From Adhaeribacter_A terreus (lineage in GTDB: Bacteria > Bacteroidota > Bacteroidia > Cytophagales > Hymenobacteraceae), in the NCBI RefSeq assembly GCF_042657365.1, contig NZ_JBHSKT010000005.1:268980-332979 (forward strand): a stretch of DNA of 64,000 nucleotides. The letters run 5' to 3'. Shown one piece after another: positions 27,345 to 36,230 of the stretch. Position numbers and translations under genes: made by a program. Numbering within the stretch: the stretch's first letter is position 1; each line of letters begins with the position of its first letter. The notes under the pieces are model-generated. The model was not told the DNA's origin and did no database searches. It saw nothing but the letters and a program-made list of their open reading frames with translations.

Positions 27345-27385
27345 TTTCAGGTGTCTGGTTGCAATTACCAGTTATCAGAATTTGA

Positions 27386-27490
27386 AAAACGGTATAGGAA
27401 AAGCCTCCAAAAGTATTGGAGGCTTTTTTGTTTGTGTTGTATGCTGAATTGGTCTGAATTTGAAACGGTAGGGTAAAGGACTTAAAAACT
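27386..27490 (+). repeat. Two forward 29-bp elements with a bidirectional terminator between convergent genes
   Basis: Copies at 27386-27414 and 27462-27490. The hairpin AAGCCTCCAA-N5-TTGGAGGCTT with following T-run (27401-27430) overlaps the first element. A third, reverse copy at 27520-27548 covers the last codons of the response regulator. Confidence 0.75.
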
Positions 27491-27516
27491 CAAAACGCTG
27501 CCAGTGAAACAGAAAT

Positions 27517-27942
27517 TTAGCTTTTTGATGCGGGCAACGTACCGTTTTCCTGCAGCATTTCCATGATCAGTTCAAACGAAGTTACATCTAAAGGCTTTGG
27601 CACGAAGTTAAGTACCAGTGGATATTGCGTAGAGCGGGAAATTTCGCGGCCATCTACGGCGGAACTCAGAATTACTACATGGCATTTGCCGTTCAGCGTT
27701 TCTTCGTAAGCCGAAAGTTTATCTAAAAAGTCCCAGCCCGACATAATCGGCATGTTCAGATCCAGGAAGATCAGGAAATGACCTTTGGTGCTTTGCAGCA
27801 TCGTTTCCAGGATCTCAGAAAATGCTTTTACCGGGTCGAGGTAACTGGCTACGCAGTTCTGATAGCCGAGGCGTTCCAGAATTGCTTCGGTCAGAAACAT
27901 GCTTATCTCGTCATCGTCCACTATAAAAATTTTCTCAAGCAT
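27517..27942 (-). CDS. Single-domain response regulator (CheY-like)
   Basis: 141 aa, receiver domain only. Acidic pocket DDDE at 9-12, phospho-acceptor Asp in FLDLNMPIMSGWDF around 61, conserved Ser/Thr in ILSSA around 95, and Lys in FVPKPLD around 117. No output domain, so it acts by protein contact. It starts 4 nt after the stop of the histidine kinase and is surely co-transcribed with it. The C-terminal codons (NGTLPASKS) coincide with a 29-bp element. Confidence 0.9.
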   Translation of the reverse strand: MLEKIFIVDDDEISMFLTEAILERLGYQNCVASYLDPVKAFSEILETMLQSTKGHFLIFLDLNMPIMSGWDFLDKLSAYEETLNGKCHVVILSSAVDGREISRSTQYPLVLNFVPKPLDVTSFELIMEMLQENGTLPASKS

Positions 27943-27946
27943 GCCA

Positions 27947-30130
27947 CTATAAGCTAAAAGTAAGAATAAAAGTAGTGCCTTCGCCAGGCTGGCTTTGTAC
28001 GGAAATGCGACCTCCCATAGTTTCTGTCTGCGTTTTTACCAGGTATAAACCAATGCCGCGGCCTTCGGTGCCCGGGTGAAAACGTTTGTAAAGCTGAAAA
28101 AGCTGGTTATTTATTTGCGGCAGATCCATACCCATGCCATTATCGGTGAACAAAATACTTATTTTTTGGGATTCGGTTTGCTGGCTGATCGTTATTTTTA
28201 ATTGAACCTCCGGGTTACGATATTTAATGGCGTTGGTTATCAGGTTATTGAAAATGCTGTAAAAATAAGCGGTGCTGCCGGGTAAAATAAGATCCGGCGA
28301 AAGCCTGTTTTCCAGGTGCGCATTTACGGCCTCGAGTTGTTCCTGCAGGCCGGCAGTAACGGCATTTACAACAGTATAAATATTTATCGGTTCGTGCAGG
28401 CTGTTGCCGGCATTTTTAAGCGGCGAAAGTATTTTATTCAGATCCGAAATTACCATGTCCAGGTGAGTTGCCGCCGCCGAAATTTTGGTCAGCGCTTTTT
28501 CAAATATTTCGGAATCGCGGTTTTCGGAATTTATTAAACGACTAAGACCTAGTAAGTTGGCTACGGGCGCGCGCAGGTTGTGCGAAACAATGTAGGTGAA
28601 TTGCTGAAGGTCTTCGTTGCGGCGCATCAGGTTCTCGGTAAGCTTCACCATTTCAGCCTCTTTCTGTTTCAGCTCGGTAATATCGTTTTCAATGGCAATG
28701 TATTTTACCAGGTTGCCGTCTTCGTCAAAAACGGGCGTAACATCTATGTGGAACCAGATTATTTCGCCGTTCTTTTTATAGTTCAGCACTTCCTGCGAAA
28801 AAGGCACCTGCGAAGCATACAAATGGTAAATGCGCGCCGAAATTTCCGGACTGGTAGCGGAGCCCTGTAGTAATTTGCTGGGAACCTGACCAACGGCTTC
28901 TTCGCGGGAATAGCCCGTTAGGCGGCTGAAACCATCGTTTACCCATTCAATTTTTCCTTCGGCATTCATAATAACTACGCCGTTTGTAGTGCGGCTGGCT
29001 ACCAGCGAAAGGTCCAGTAACTCCTGCTCTTTCTTTTTCTGCTCGGTTACATCGTCGAAATAAACGGTTAAACCACCCGAAAAAGGATAAATAGCAAACC
29101 GGAGCATGCGCTGCCGGCAAAACTCGTAAAAATGGGTTGTTTTATGATTTATAGCGGCTTGCTGGCTAAATTCATAAAAAAGGCTGTTGTTCATGTCCGG
29201 AATAAGCTGCCAGAGTTCCTGGTTTTTGAAAGGAGTAACCTGCAAGCCAAAAAAGGTAATGAAAAACGGATTGGCGTATTGGATGCGCCAGTTTTTATCT
29301 ATTACAAAAAAGCCTTCGGTAATGCTGCTGAATACACTGGTCAGTAATTCGGCCTGTTCTTTTATCAGGTTTTGCGCATTCTTTATTTCGGTAATGTCTT
29401 TGGCAATGCCGTGCACGCCTACAACATGACCATTCAATATTACCGGAATGGCCGTAATGTGAAGCCAGATTGCCCCCCGCGTTTTATTAATGGCCCGCAG
29501 TTCCAGCGAGGTAGATTCACCGTTCAGGGCTTTTAAAAATGCCTGGTTCGCAATTGGGTTACTGTACCCGTCGGGAGCTACAAAATCTGTGTAAGGGTGG
29601 CCTATTATTTCATTTAACGGTAAACCCAGCACAGGTTCCAGGCCAAAATTGGCCGTTTCTATAATGCCTTGCGGGTTAAGCGCAAAGGCGCCGTCGGGGT
29701 GGTTTTTGAACAGCGAACTGTAATATGCTTCATGCATGGCCAGTTGCTGTTCGGCTTCCACTCTTTTCGTAATATCGCGGGCGTTGCTTACAATGCCTTT
29801 TATATTGGGGTCGGCGGTCATATCCTTGATTACACAATCCAGCCAGCGCCAACGGCCATTCTTATCGCGGAACCGGAAAGGCGGAAGGTGGATGCTTTGC
29901 CGGAACTGCATTTCACCTAAAGCTTCTGCGGCAACCGCTACATCTTCAGGGTGAACAAATTCCAGGGCGTTTTTACCGATGAATTCTTCCGGAGCAATGC
30001 CCAGAATGGAGGTGGAAGAATTACTTACGTATTTGTAAACACCGGTCGGCGAAAGAATAGAGATCAGATCGGAACTGTTAAAAACCAGCGAAGCATAAAA
30101 ATCTGGATGAGCAATGATCGGGCTATTCAT
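27947..30130 (-). CDS. Multi-PAS sensor histidine kinase
   Basis: 727 aa without membrane segments. Four PAS units: about 8-130 (VFNSSDLISILSPTGVYKYVSNSS), 135-255, 262-370 and 375-495 (VVIMNAEGKIEWVNDGFSRLTGYSREE), with PAC-type ends such as GVHGIAKDITEIK. A coiled-coil linker leads to the phospho-acceptor helix QQFTYIVSHNLRAPVANLLGLSRLI around 515. The ATPase domain (NNLITNAIKYRN, DNGMGMDL, GRGIGLYLVKTQTETMGG) ends the protein. Cytoplasmic sensor, probably of light, redox or small ligands through PAS. The adjacent receiver is its likely partner. Confidence 0.92.
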   Translation of the reverse strand: MNSPIIAHPDFYASLVFNSSDLISILSPTGVYKYVSNSSTSILGIAPEEFIGKNALEFVHPEDVAVAAEALGEMQFRQSIHLPPFRFRDKNGRWRWLDCVIKDMTADPNIKGIVSNARDITKRVEAEQQLAMHEAYYSSLFKNHPDGAFALNPQGIIETANFGLEPVLGLPLNEIIGHPYTDFVAPDGYSNPIANQAFLKALNGESTSLELRAINKTRGAIWLHITAIPVILNGHVVGVHGIAKDITEIKNAQNLIKEQAELLTSVFSSITEGFFVIDKNWRIQYANPFFITFFGLQVTPFKNQELWQLIPDMNNSLFYEFSQQAAINHKTTHFYEFCRQRMLRFAIYPFSGGLTVYFDDVTEQKKKEQELLDLSLVASRTTNGVVIMNAEGKIEWVNDGFSRLTGYSREEAVGQVPSKLLQGSATSPEISARIYHLYASQVPFSQEVLNYKKNGEIIWFHIDVTPVFDEDGNLVKYIAIENDITELKQKEAEMVKLTENLMRRNEDLQQFTYIVSHNLRAPVANLLGLSRLINSENRDSEIFEKALTKISAAATHLDMVISDLNKILSPLKNAGNSLHEPINIYTVVNAVTAGLQEQLEAVNAHLENRLSPDLILPGSTAYFYSIFNNLITNAIKYRNPEVQLKITISQQTESQKISILFTDNGMGMDLPQINNQLFQLYKRFHPGTEGRGIGLYLVKTQTETMGGRISVQSQPGEGTTFILTFSL

Positions 30131-30317
30131 TTGTGCTGGCTAAAAAATAAAGTGCATGAAGGCAATTGTTCAGTTTCAGGCTGCTTTTAGGGCAATTGTC
30201 GTCTGTGCTGCGGAAGTTATATGGTTTGTAATGATATTTAACAGAAGCCGGGTCCGGAATTTGGTGAAACAGTAGGATTTCGGGGTGAAAAGTAAATTCA
30301 GTTAAATACAGATCGTG

Positions 30318-30346
30318 AGTTTTTGGGCGGAAAACCCTACCGTTTT
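30318..30346 (-). repeat. 29-bp element at the stop of the MmcQ-like gene
   Basis: Reverse copy: AGTTTTT at 30318, CCCTACCGTTTT ending at 30346, touching the stop codon. The remaining 30131-30317 has no recognised feature. Confidence 0.8.
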
Positions 30347-30699
30347 TACGATGCCAGCAGGCCCAGCTCTTTTTGCAGCTTTTTTGTGAGTTTGCTTTTT
30401 ACCAGTTCGTAAGATTGTTGCAAATAGGTAAGCCATTCGGATTCGGAAAGCTGGTTCGCATCTTCTACCAGCACCCAGTGATTGCGGGCCATATAAGGCG
30501 CGGGCACAATGCCGCCGCGGCTGGTTAATTCGCCGAATTGCTCGGGCGTAACTTTAAACGAAACCGTAAAAGGTCCTTCGATTCCGGTAACGGCAAACAT
30601 TTTAGCGCCCACAGAAAAACAAAGGTCATGGCCCCATTTTATATCTTCGGTAACGGCCGGAAGGCTTAAACAAAAACTGCGTAATTTTTCGATATTCAC
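30346..30699 (-). CDS. MmcQ/YjbR family protein
   Basis: 117 aa, usual length, probably starting at GTG (30699). Typical phrases: EKLRSFCLSLPAVTEDIKWGHDLCFSVGAKMFAV at the start, FTVSFKVTPEQF in the middle, YMARNHWVLVEDANQLSESEWLTYLQQSYELV near the end. The family has a CyaY-like alpha/beta fold and is often annotated as DNA-binding; its role is not known. Divergent from the TPR gene. Confidence 0.85.
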   Translation of the reverse strand: MNIEKLRSFCLSLPAVTEDIKWGHDLCFSVGAKMFAVTGIEGPFTVSFKVTPEQFGELTSRGGIVPAPYMARNHWVLVEDANQLSESEWLTYLQQSYELVKSKLTKKLQKELGLLAS

Positions 30700-30768
30700 G
30701 TTTAGATCGCTTTTAAGAAAACAGATTACAAGGTACAGATTTTATGCAAAATATGCGCGGACGGCAAA

Positions 30769-30797
30769 AAAACGCTATTACTTTTCCGGCAAAAAGT
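30769..30797 (+). repeat. 29-bp element upstream of the TPR gene
   Basis: Forward copy: AAAACGCTATT, right block AAAAAGT. It is followed at 30800-30807 by TACATTCG, one base off the TAnnTTTG promoter box. Confidence 0.75.
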
Positions 30798-30838
30798 CGT
30801 ACATTCGATGGTTATTTCTGAAGCACGTTGGTTTGTAT

Positions 30839-31453
30839 ATGAAGCGATCTTTACTTTTTCTCCTGATTTCCCTGGCGTTTTCTGTCTCGGTTTTTGCTCA
30901 AACGGCCGAAGAATATTTTAACCGCGGTAACCAGAAATTCCTGAAAAATGATTTCGCCGGCGCTTTGAAAGATTACACGTCCAGCATTTCCCTGAAACCC
31001 AACCAGGCGCAAACCTTTTACAACCGCGCCCACGCCCACGAAGCCCTGAAGAATTACGCCGCAGCAATGGAAGATTACGGTCAGGCAATTCTGTTAAACC
31101 CGAAATACGCTGAAGCATACCTGGAACGCGGCCTTTTGTATTTTAGCCGTACGCATTACAAAGCCGCCATCGCCGATTTCGATCTGGCCATTGCGTTAAA
31201 CCCGAAATACGCCAAAGCTTACAACAATCGCGGCTTAGCCAAATATAATTTGAAAGATTACCGCAACGCGTTAGCCGATTACAACAAAGCGCTGGAGTTT
31301 CAACCGAATTTTGCCGATGCGTTATACAACCGCGGCGCGGCCAAATACAACTTACAAGACCGCAACGGCGCCTGCTCCGACTGGGAAAATGCGCAGAAAC
31401 TCGGCAACGCCGAAGCCGGAAAAATGAAAGCGCAATACTGCCGAAAGAAGTAA
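30839..31453 (+). CDS. Exported tetratricopeptide-repeat protein
   Basis: The ATG at 30839 opens a signal peptide (MKRSLLFLLISLAFSVSVFAQ); the longer frame crosses the divergent gene. The 204-aa product consists almost wholly of five TPRs from about residue 22 to 185 (AEEYFNRGNQKFLKNDFAGALKDYTSSI and four more with LNPKYAEAYLERG-type links), ending with a short capping helix and CRKK. TPR proteins are scaffolds, here in the periplasm or at the outer membrane. No partner can be named. Confidence 0.88.
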   Translation: MKRSLLFLLISLAFSVSVFAQTAEEYFNRGNQKFLKNDFAGALKDYTSSISLKPNQAQTFYNRAHAHEALKNYAAAMEDYGQAILLNPKYAEAYLERGLLYFSRTHYKAAIADFDLAIALNPKYAKAYNNRGLAKYNLKDYRNALADYNKALEFQPNFADALYNRGAAKYNLQDRNGACSDWENAQKLGNAEAGKMKAQYCRKK

Positions 31454-31491
31454 GAAAAGTGAATTTCCTGAAAGTAAATTTGCTGGATTTA

Positions 31492-32214
31492 TTAATGATG
31501 CAGTTTCCTTTTCATCATTAAGATCTGGAATTTGATATAGGCATATACCCAGCCCATTACCAGAATTCCTGCCGCTAATAGCAAACTCAGCATTCCCTGA
31601 AAGAAGTAAACCAGGCCGCCTACAATACAACCCGAAAAGAAAAACGCAATAATCGTCAGCCGCAGCTTAATGGAAGAAATGAGTTGCTTCTGCTCCGAAT
31701 ATTCACGCCGAAAAATCACTTTTGATAGCTCTATACCAAGATCAGTGAACAAGCCTGTTAAGTGTGTGGTTCGGACTACTGAATTCGATAAACTGGTAAC
31801 CAAAGCATTCTGCAAACCCATGGCGTAAAGCAAGCCACAGGCAATTAAATTTCCATTGGCTTTCACCGTTTCCGGACCTAAAAACGCTATGGCAGTCAGA
31901 ATAAAAACTTCGATGGAAATGGGCAAGGCTGCACCAAATTTAAAATCGTGGCGGGAAGTGAATTCGATGAAAAAGTTGGAACTGAATGCGCCGAACAAAA
32001 ACGCTATGATGTAAAGCAGAAAAACCCAGGCTTGCGCAAAATGATTCTGAGCAATTTCATCGGCAAAATAAGCGAAATGACCAGTAACGTTGGTGGTTAA
32101 AGTCTGCAGCGCAAAAATGCCCGATACATTCACAATGCCCGCCACCAGACTCAGCAGCGAAGCCAGTTGTAAATTGTGCACCAGCGTACGGCCTTTCCCA
32201 ACGTGCCTGAACAT
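31492..32214 (-). CDS. DUF1275 (YoaK-like) membrane protein
   Basis: 240 aa, six or seven hydrophobic segments. Family marks: LQLASLLSLVAGIVNVSGIFAL at the start, TTNVTGHFAYFADEI around 40, YAMGLQNALVTSLSNSVVRTTHLTGLFTDLGIELS around 128-162. Function of DUF1275 is unknown. Two 29-bp elements lie inside the frame (31881-31909 and 31997-32025), coding parts of membrane segments (the first within the TAIAFLG region). Confidence 0.88.
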   Translation of the reverse strand: MFRHVGKGRTLVHNLQLASLLSLVAGIVNVSGIFALQTLTTNVTGHFAYFADEIAQNHFAQAWVFLLYIIAFLFGAFSSNFFIEFTSRHDFKFGAALPISIEVFILTAIAFLGPETVKANGNLIACGLLYAMGLQNALVTSLSNSVVRTTHLTGLFTDLGIELSKVIFRREYSEQKQLISSIKLRLTIIAFFFSGCIVGGLVYFFQGMLSLLLAAGILVMGWVYAYIKFQILMMKRKLHH

Positions 32215-32315
32215 TTTTTCTTAGATTTTTCGTCTGCAATGTACTTTTTTCAAAGTTGTAATTCAATGCGCGAATACGTTGAAGAACAGGAAATTGTACA
32301 GTAATTTACGATTTA

Positions 32316-32344
32316 AAAATGCTATGGGTATCACGCTAAAAACT
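32316..32344 (+). repeat. 29-bp element upstream of the DUF1275 gene
   Basis: Forward copy: AAAATGCTATG, right block AAAAACT. Confidence 0.75.
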
Positions 32345-32379
32345 CACGAACTCAAAACCTACAAAACCCCCACAAAAAC

Positions 32380-32408
32380 GTAGGGACAAGGCATTGCCTT
32401 GTCCCTAC
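32380..32408. repeat. Perfect hairpin GTAGGGACAAGGCA
   Basis: 14-nt arms separated by one base. A shorter relative (AGACAAGGCA-C-TGCCTTGTCT) is at 54201-54221, and both lie just beyond a CCCACCCAACC-type terminator, so the two structures travel together. Confidence 0.7.
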
Positions 32409-32421
32409 CAAACTCCACGAT

Positions 32422-32461
32422 AAAAAAGCCCTCCCCTGATTTAGGGGAGGGTTGGGTGGGG
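32422..32461 (-). terminator. GC-rich terminator of the RND pump gene (CCCACCCAACC family)
   Basis: On the minus strand, directly after the stop: CCCCACCCAACC, then CCCTCCCCT-N5-AGGGGAGGG, then CTTTTTT. The same flank and stem follow asnS (54246-54288) and rpoN (57507-57550). Confidence 0.85.
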
Positions 32462-35400
32462 TCAAACAGCAAAACCTTCGCCGTCGTGATCATAATCTAC
32501 TTTTGGAATGCGGTTTTGCAGTTCCTCCAGTTTTTTCTTGCCGTACGCAAAGCGGGTAATGACCACAAACAGCACCGGAACCACGAAAATGGCCAGGAAG
32601 GTTGCGGCCAGCATCCCACCTACTACCGTCCAGCCGATGGTTTGGCGGGCTACGGCGCCGGCGCCTCCGGAGAATGCCAACGGTAACACGCCCAGAATAA
32701 AGGCCAGCGAGGTCATGATGATCGGGCGTAGACGAATCTTTACGGCATCTATCGTAGCTTCCAGTAGTTCCATGCCGTGGTCCACGCGTTCTTTGGCAAA
32801 TTCTACGATCAGGATCGCGTTTTTCGCGGCCAGACCAATGAGCGTAATTAAACCAATTTGCGCGTAAATGTTATTCGAAAGTTTCGGCAAAAGTATAAGC
32901 GCTAAAATTGCCCCGAAAGCGCCCAACGGCACGGCTAATAAAACCGAAAACGGTACCGACCAGCTTTCATAAAGTGCGGCCAGAAACAGGAATACCATTA
33001 AAATGGACAACGCAAAAATAATTACGGTCATGTTGCCGGAGGAAAGTTCTTCGCGGCTGAGGCCGGAGAATTCGTAACCGTAACCGGCGGGCAGCGTTTT
33101 GGCGGCGACTTCTTCCAGGGCGGCAAGGGCTTGTCCGGAACTGTAGCCGGGTGCGGCGTTGCCGTTAATTTCGGTGCTCCGGAATAAGTTATAGTGCGAA
33201 ATTACCGGCGCATTTTCAATTACTTTGTGCGTTACCAACGCGCTTAAAGGCACCGGTTCGCCCTGGCGGTTATTCACGTAGAACTGGCCCAGATCGGAAA
33301 TATCGTTGCGGTACATGGTATCGGCTTGCGCTACCACCCGGAAATTCCGGCCGTAAATGGTGAAATCGTTGATGTACTGCGAACCCATGTACGCGCTCAT
33401 GGTCGAGAAAACTTCGGATAAATTCACGCCCAGTTTCTTTACTTTTTCGCGGTCCACTTCTACCTGGTAACCCGGCGTACTGGCGGTGAAGAAACTGAAA
33501 GCACCCGTTATTTCCGGACGTTTTCGTACTTCTGCAAGGAAATTCTGTACCGTTTTTTCGAAGGCTTTGATGTCGTCGGTGCTTTCGCGCTGTTGCAGCA
33601 TGAAACTGAAACCGCCCGTTTGTCCCAGACCCGGAATTGCCGGTGGCGGCACAATTACCACGTTCGCATCTTTTATGGCCGCAAATTTACCGCGCAGGGT
33701 TCCCATAATTCCTTCGAGTTGCTGTTCTTTGGCTTTGCGGTCGGCCCACGGTTTCAGCTGCACGAAGAACGTACCGCTGTTCGATTTAATAGAAAAGTTT
33801 ATAACGTTCAAGCCGGCGATGGCCGAAATATTATTCACGCCTTCGGTGGTCCTAAGCATTTCGTTCATAGTCCGTAATACTTCGGCGGTGCGGTTGCTGG
33901 AAGCGGCTTGCGGCAGTTCGAAGGAAATAAACAGACGACCTTCGTCTTCCGTCGGGATAAAACCAGTTGGCTTGGAGCTGAATAACCCGAACGTTCCGGC
34001 GTAAATACAGGCCAGTAAAATGAGCACCAGCGGCGCCGCTTTTATGCTTTTCCGAACGCCAACCGAATAATTTTCGGTGGTGCGCGCAAACCATTGGTTG
34101 AATTTGTAGAACAACTTATTCAGGCCTTTCGAACTGGCGTCGAGCTTCATTGGCTTCAGCATCATGGAGCAAAGCGCCGGCGTTAAAGTAAGCGCAATAA
34201 AGGCCGAAAGCAGTACGGAAATGGCGATGGTGATCGCAAATTGCTGATACAAACGCCCCACAATTCCCGGAATAAAACCTACCGGAATGAACACGGCTGC
34301 CAGAATTAACGCAATGGCAATAACTGGCGCGGTAATGTCTTTCATGGCTTTGCGGGTGGCTTCTTTCGCCGAAATTCCTTCGTGGTCGATATAATGCTGC
34401 ACGGCTTCCACCACCACGATCGCATCGTCCACCACAATACCAATGGCCAGCACGAAACCGAATAAGGTGAGCGTGTTAATGGTGAAATCTAAAGGAATGA
34501 AAAAGATGAACGTACCGATAATGGAAACCGGAATGGCCAGAATTGGAATTAAGGTGGCGCGCCAGTTCTGCAGGAAAAGGTACACCACAATTACCACCAG
34601 CAAGAGCGCTTCCATAAAGGTTTTCAGTACTTCTTTTATAGAAACTTCCACCACCGAAACTGACTCGAAGGAAACCTTATAATCCATATCGGCGGGCAGC
34701 GTTTTTTTGATCTGTTCCAGCGATTTGTAAACCCCTTCGGCCGTTTCTAAGGCGTTACTTCCCGGTGCCTGGTAAACCAGCAAAAACGTAGCCGGCTTGC
34801 CATTCACAAACGATTGACGCGTATAGCTGAACTTGCCTAATTCCAGCCGCGCAATGTCTTTTAAATAAACAATCGACCCATCTTCCGGCCGCGTGCGCAC
34901 AATTATATTCTCGAATTCTTCTTCGGAAGTAAGTTTGCCATTTACCGTAATCGGGTATTCAAAAGCCTGCGAATTATACTGCGGCGCACCACCCACGGAA
35001 CCGGCGGCAACCTGCACGTTCTGCTCGCGCAAAGCGACCGCAACTTCCGCCGGCGTAATGCCCAACTGCGACATTCTATCCGGTTTCATCCAGATCCGCA
35101 TACTAAATTCTTCGCCCACGGTATTGATATCGCCTACGCCGGGAACCCTTAATAAAGCGTCGCGGATGTAGATGTTGGTGTAGTTATCCAGGAATTTAAT
35201 GTCGTGCGAGCCGTTCGGCGAATAAAAAGTCACCACCATCATAATGGTCGGGTTTCTTTTCCGAACCGTTAAACCTAAGCGGCGAACTTCTTCGGGCAAA
35301 CGCGGTTCGGCAATGCTTACGCGGTTCTGCACGTCCAAAGTCGCAATGTCAATATCGGTTCCTACCTCAAAATTCACGTTCATGGACATCTGCCCGGTAC

Positions 35401-35653
35401 TGGTGGAATTGGAAGTAAGGTAGGTCATGCCGGGCGTTCCGTTTACCTGCGTTTCCACAGGCGTAGCCACGGTTTGCTCCACGGTTTGCGCGTCGGCGCC
35501 GGTATAATTACCCACAATGGAAACCACCGGCGGCGTAATGTTCGGGTACTGGCTCACCGGCAAATTCAGGATGGCCAACACCCCGCAGATCACCAGTACC
35601 AGCGAAATTACGATGGAGGTGACCGGCCGTCTTATAAATACATCTGATATCAT
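32462..35653 (-). CDS. RND multidrug efflux pump, HAE1/AcrB family
   Basis: 1063 aa, full length. Starts MISDVFIRRPVTSIVISLVLVICG; the first periplasmic domain has QYPNITPPVVSIVGNYTGADAQTVEQTV; transmembrane helix 4 carries VVDDAIVVVEAV around 405, with the paired Asp of the proton relay. The repeat half contains GLAAKNAILIVEFAKE near 955. It is the inner-membrane proton-driven pump of the tripartite system, with adaptor (36231) and channel (37373). The pump is 577 bp from the adaptor, an unusually large, repeat-filled gap. Codons at 32948-32976 contain a 29-bp element. Confidence 0.93.
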   Translation of the reverse strand: MISDVFIRRPVTSIVISLVLVICGVLAILNLPVSQYPNITPPVVSIVGNYTGADAQTVEQTVATPVETQVNGTPGMTYLTSNSTSTGQMSMNVNFEVGTDIDIATLDVQNRVSIAEPRLPEEVRRLGLTVRKRNPTIMMVVTFYSPNGSHDIKFLDNYTNIYIRDALLRVPGVGDINTVGEEFSMRIWMKPDRMSQLGITPAEVAVALREQNVQVAAGSVGGAPQYNSQAFEYPITVNGKLTSEEEFENIIVRTRPEDGSIVYLKDIARLELGKFSYTRQSFVNGKPATFLLVYQAPGSNALETAEGVYKSLEQIKKTLPADMDYKVSFESVSVVEVSIKEVLKTFMEALLLVVIVVYLFLQNWRATLIPILAIPVSIIGTFIFFIPLDFTINTLTLFGFVLAIGIVVDDAIVVVEAVQHYIDHEGISAKEATRKAMKDITAPVIAIALILAAVFIPVGFIPGIVGRLYQQFAITIAISVLLSAFIALTLTPALCSMMLKPMKLDASSKGLNKLFYKFNQWFARTTENYSVGVRKSIKAAPLVLILLACIYAGTFGLFSSKPTGFIPTEDEGRLFISFELPQAASSNRTAEVLRTMNEMLRTTEGVNNISAIAGLNVINFSIKSNSGTFFVQLKPWADRKAKEQQLEGIMGTLRGKFAAIKDANVVIVPPPAIPGLGQTGGFSFMLQQRESTDDIKAFEKTVQNFLAEVRKRPEITGAFSFFTASTPGYQVEVDREKVKKLGVNLSEVFSTMSAYMGSQYINDFTIYGRNFRVVAQADTMYRNDISDLGQFYVNNRQGEPVPLSALVTHKVIENAPVISHYNLFRSTEINGNAAPGYSSGQALAALEEVAAKTLPAGYGYEFSGLSREELSSGNMTVIIFALSILMVFLFLAALYESWSVPFSVLLAVPLGAFGAILALILLPKLSNNIYAQIGLITLIGLAAKNAILIVEFAKERVDHGMELLEATIDAVKIRLRPIIMTSLAFILGVLPLAFSGGAGAVARQTIGWTVVGGMLAATFLAIFVVPVLFVVITRFAYGKKKLEELQNRIPKVDYDHDGEGFAV

Positions 35654-36230
35654 TTGTTTTTCTGTCGCTTCTTTGTTTGTTCCCCTGGTTTTTAATCAGA
35701 GGCAATTCAATTCTTTATTCTGGCACTTTTTAGGCTTAAAAGCCTAGCATTTTTGTTTGCTCTTTCGGATTTATTAATCCGGAAGCTTTCTGTGCGGGGA
35801 TGTATATATCCCCGGCAGGTTGGTTCGGGATTGATAAATCCCGAACAGCGGTTTGTTTTATTGTCATTCCGAACGAAGTTGAGGAATTTTATCAGGCCGA
35901 TTTCTGATGCTGGCTTTATAATTTCCCTCGGCAAGCGGTCGGGATGACGCAATAATTTTGTTTGTTTTCAGTAGCTCAGCCCGGCACTTTTTCGGGCTGA
36001 AAGCATAGCGTTTTTTAGTTTATCTGAATTAATTATCTGCCTGAATCTCCACGATGTCATCTCGACGTTAGGAGAGTCTCTTCAAATTTGCAGTAGCTTT
36101 TATTCTGGCTTCTCTACCTTCCTCCGGAGATATCTCCTTTCGTCGAGATGACCGAGTAAATGTGGAAGAACGTGAGAATCTTTCCGTAGCGCATTTTATA
36201 ATTCTGCGCTACGAAAAACCAGCAAATCTT
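35654..36230. repeat. 577-bp repeat cluster inside the efflux operon
   Basis: Contents in order: reverse 29-bp element 35725-35753; three adjoining hairpins (TTCGGATT/AATCCGGAA 35764-35782, GGGGAT/ATCCCC 35797-35814, GTTCGGGATT/AATCCCGAAC 35823-35846); an element with ends GTCATTCCGA and TCGGGATGAC (35862-35948); reverse 29-bp element 35986-36014 (near consensus); an element with ends GTCATCTCGACG and CGTCGAGATGAC (36056-36152); hairpin CGTAGCGCA/TGCGCTACG (36185-36213). No gene. Confidence 0.75.
36056..36152. repeat. 97-bp MITE-like element with about 19-bp inverted ends
   Basis: Left end GTCATCTCGACGTTAGGAG and right end CTCCTTTCGTCGAGATGAC match at 17 of 19 positions. Inside are further partial mirror sequences (GAGTCTCTTC, GGCTTCTCTACC). 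A single end of the same family is at 17553-17583. No flanking duplication is obvious and no transposase is in the window. Confidence 0.65.

Noticed and set aside
33528..33556. Possible 29-bp element in the RND pump (CTGTACCGTTTT)
   Set aside because: Left block fits but the right block ACTTC does not; kept out of the count.
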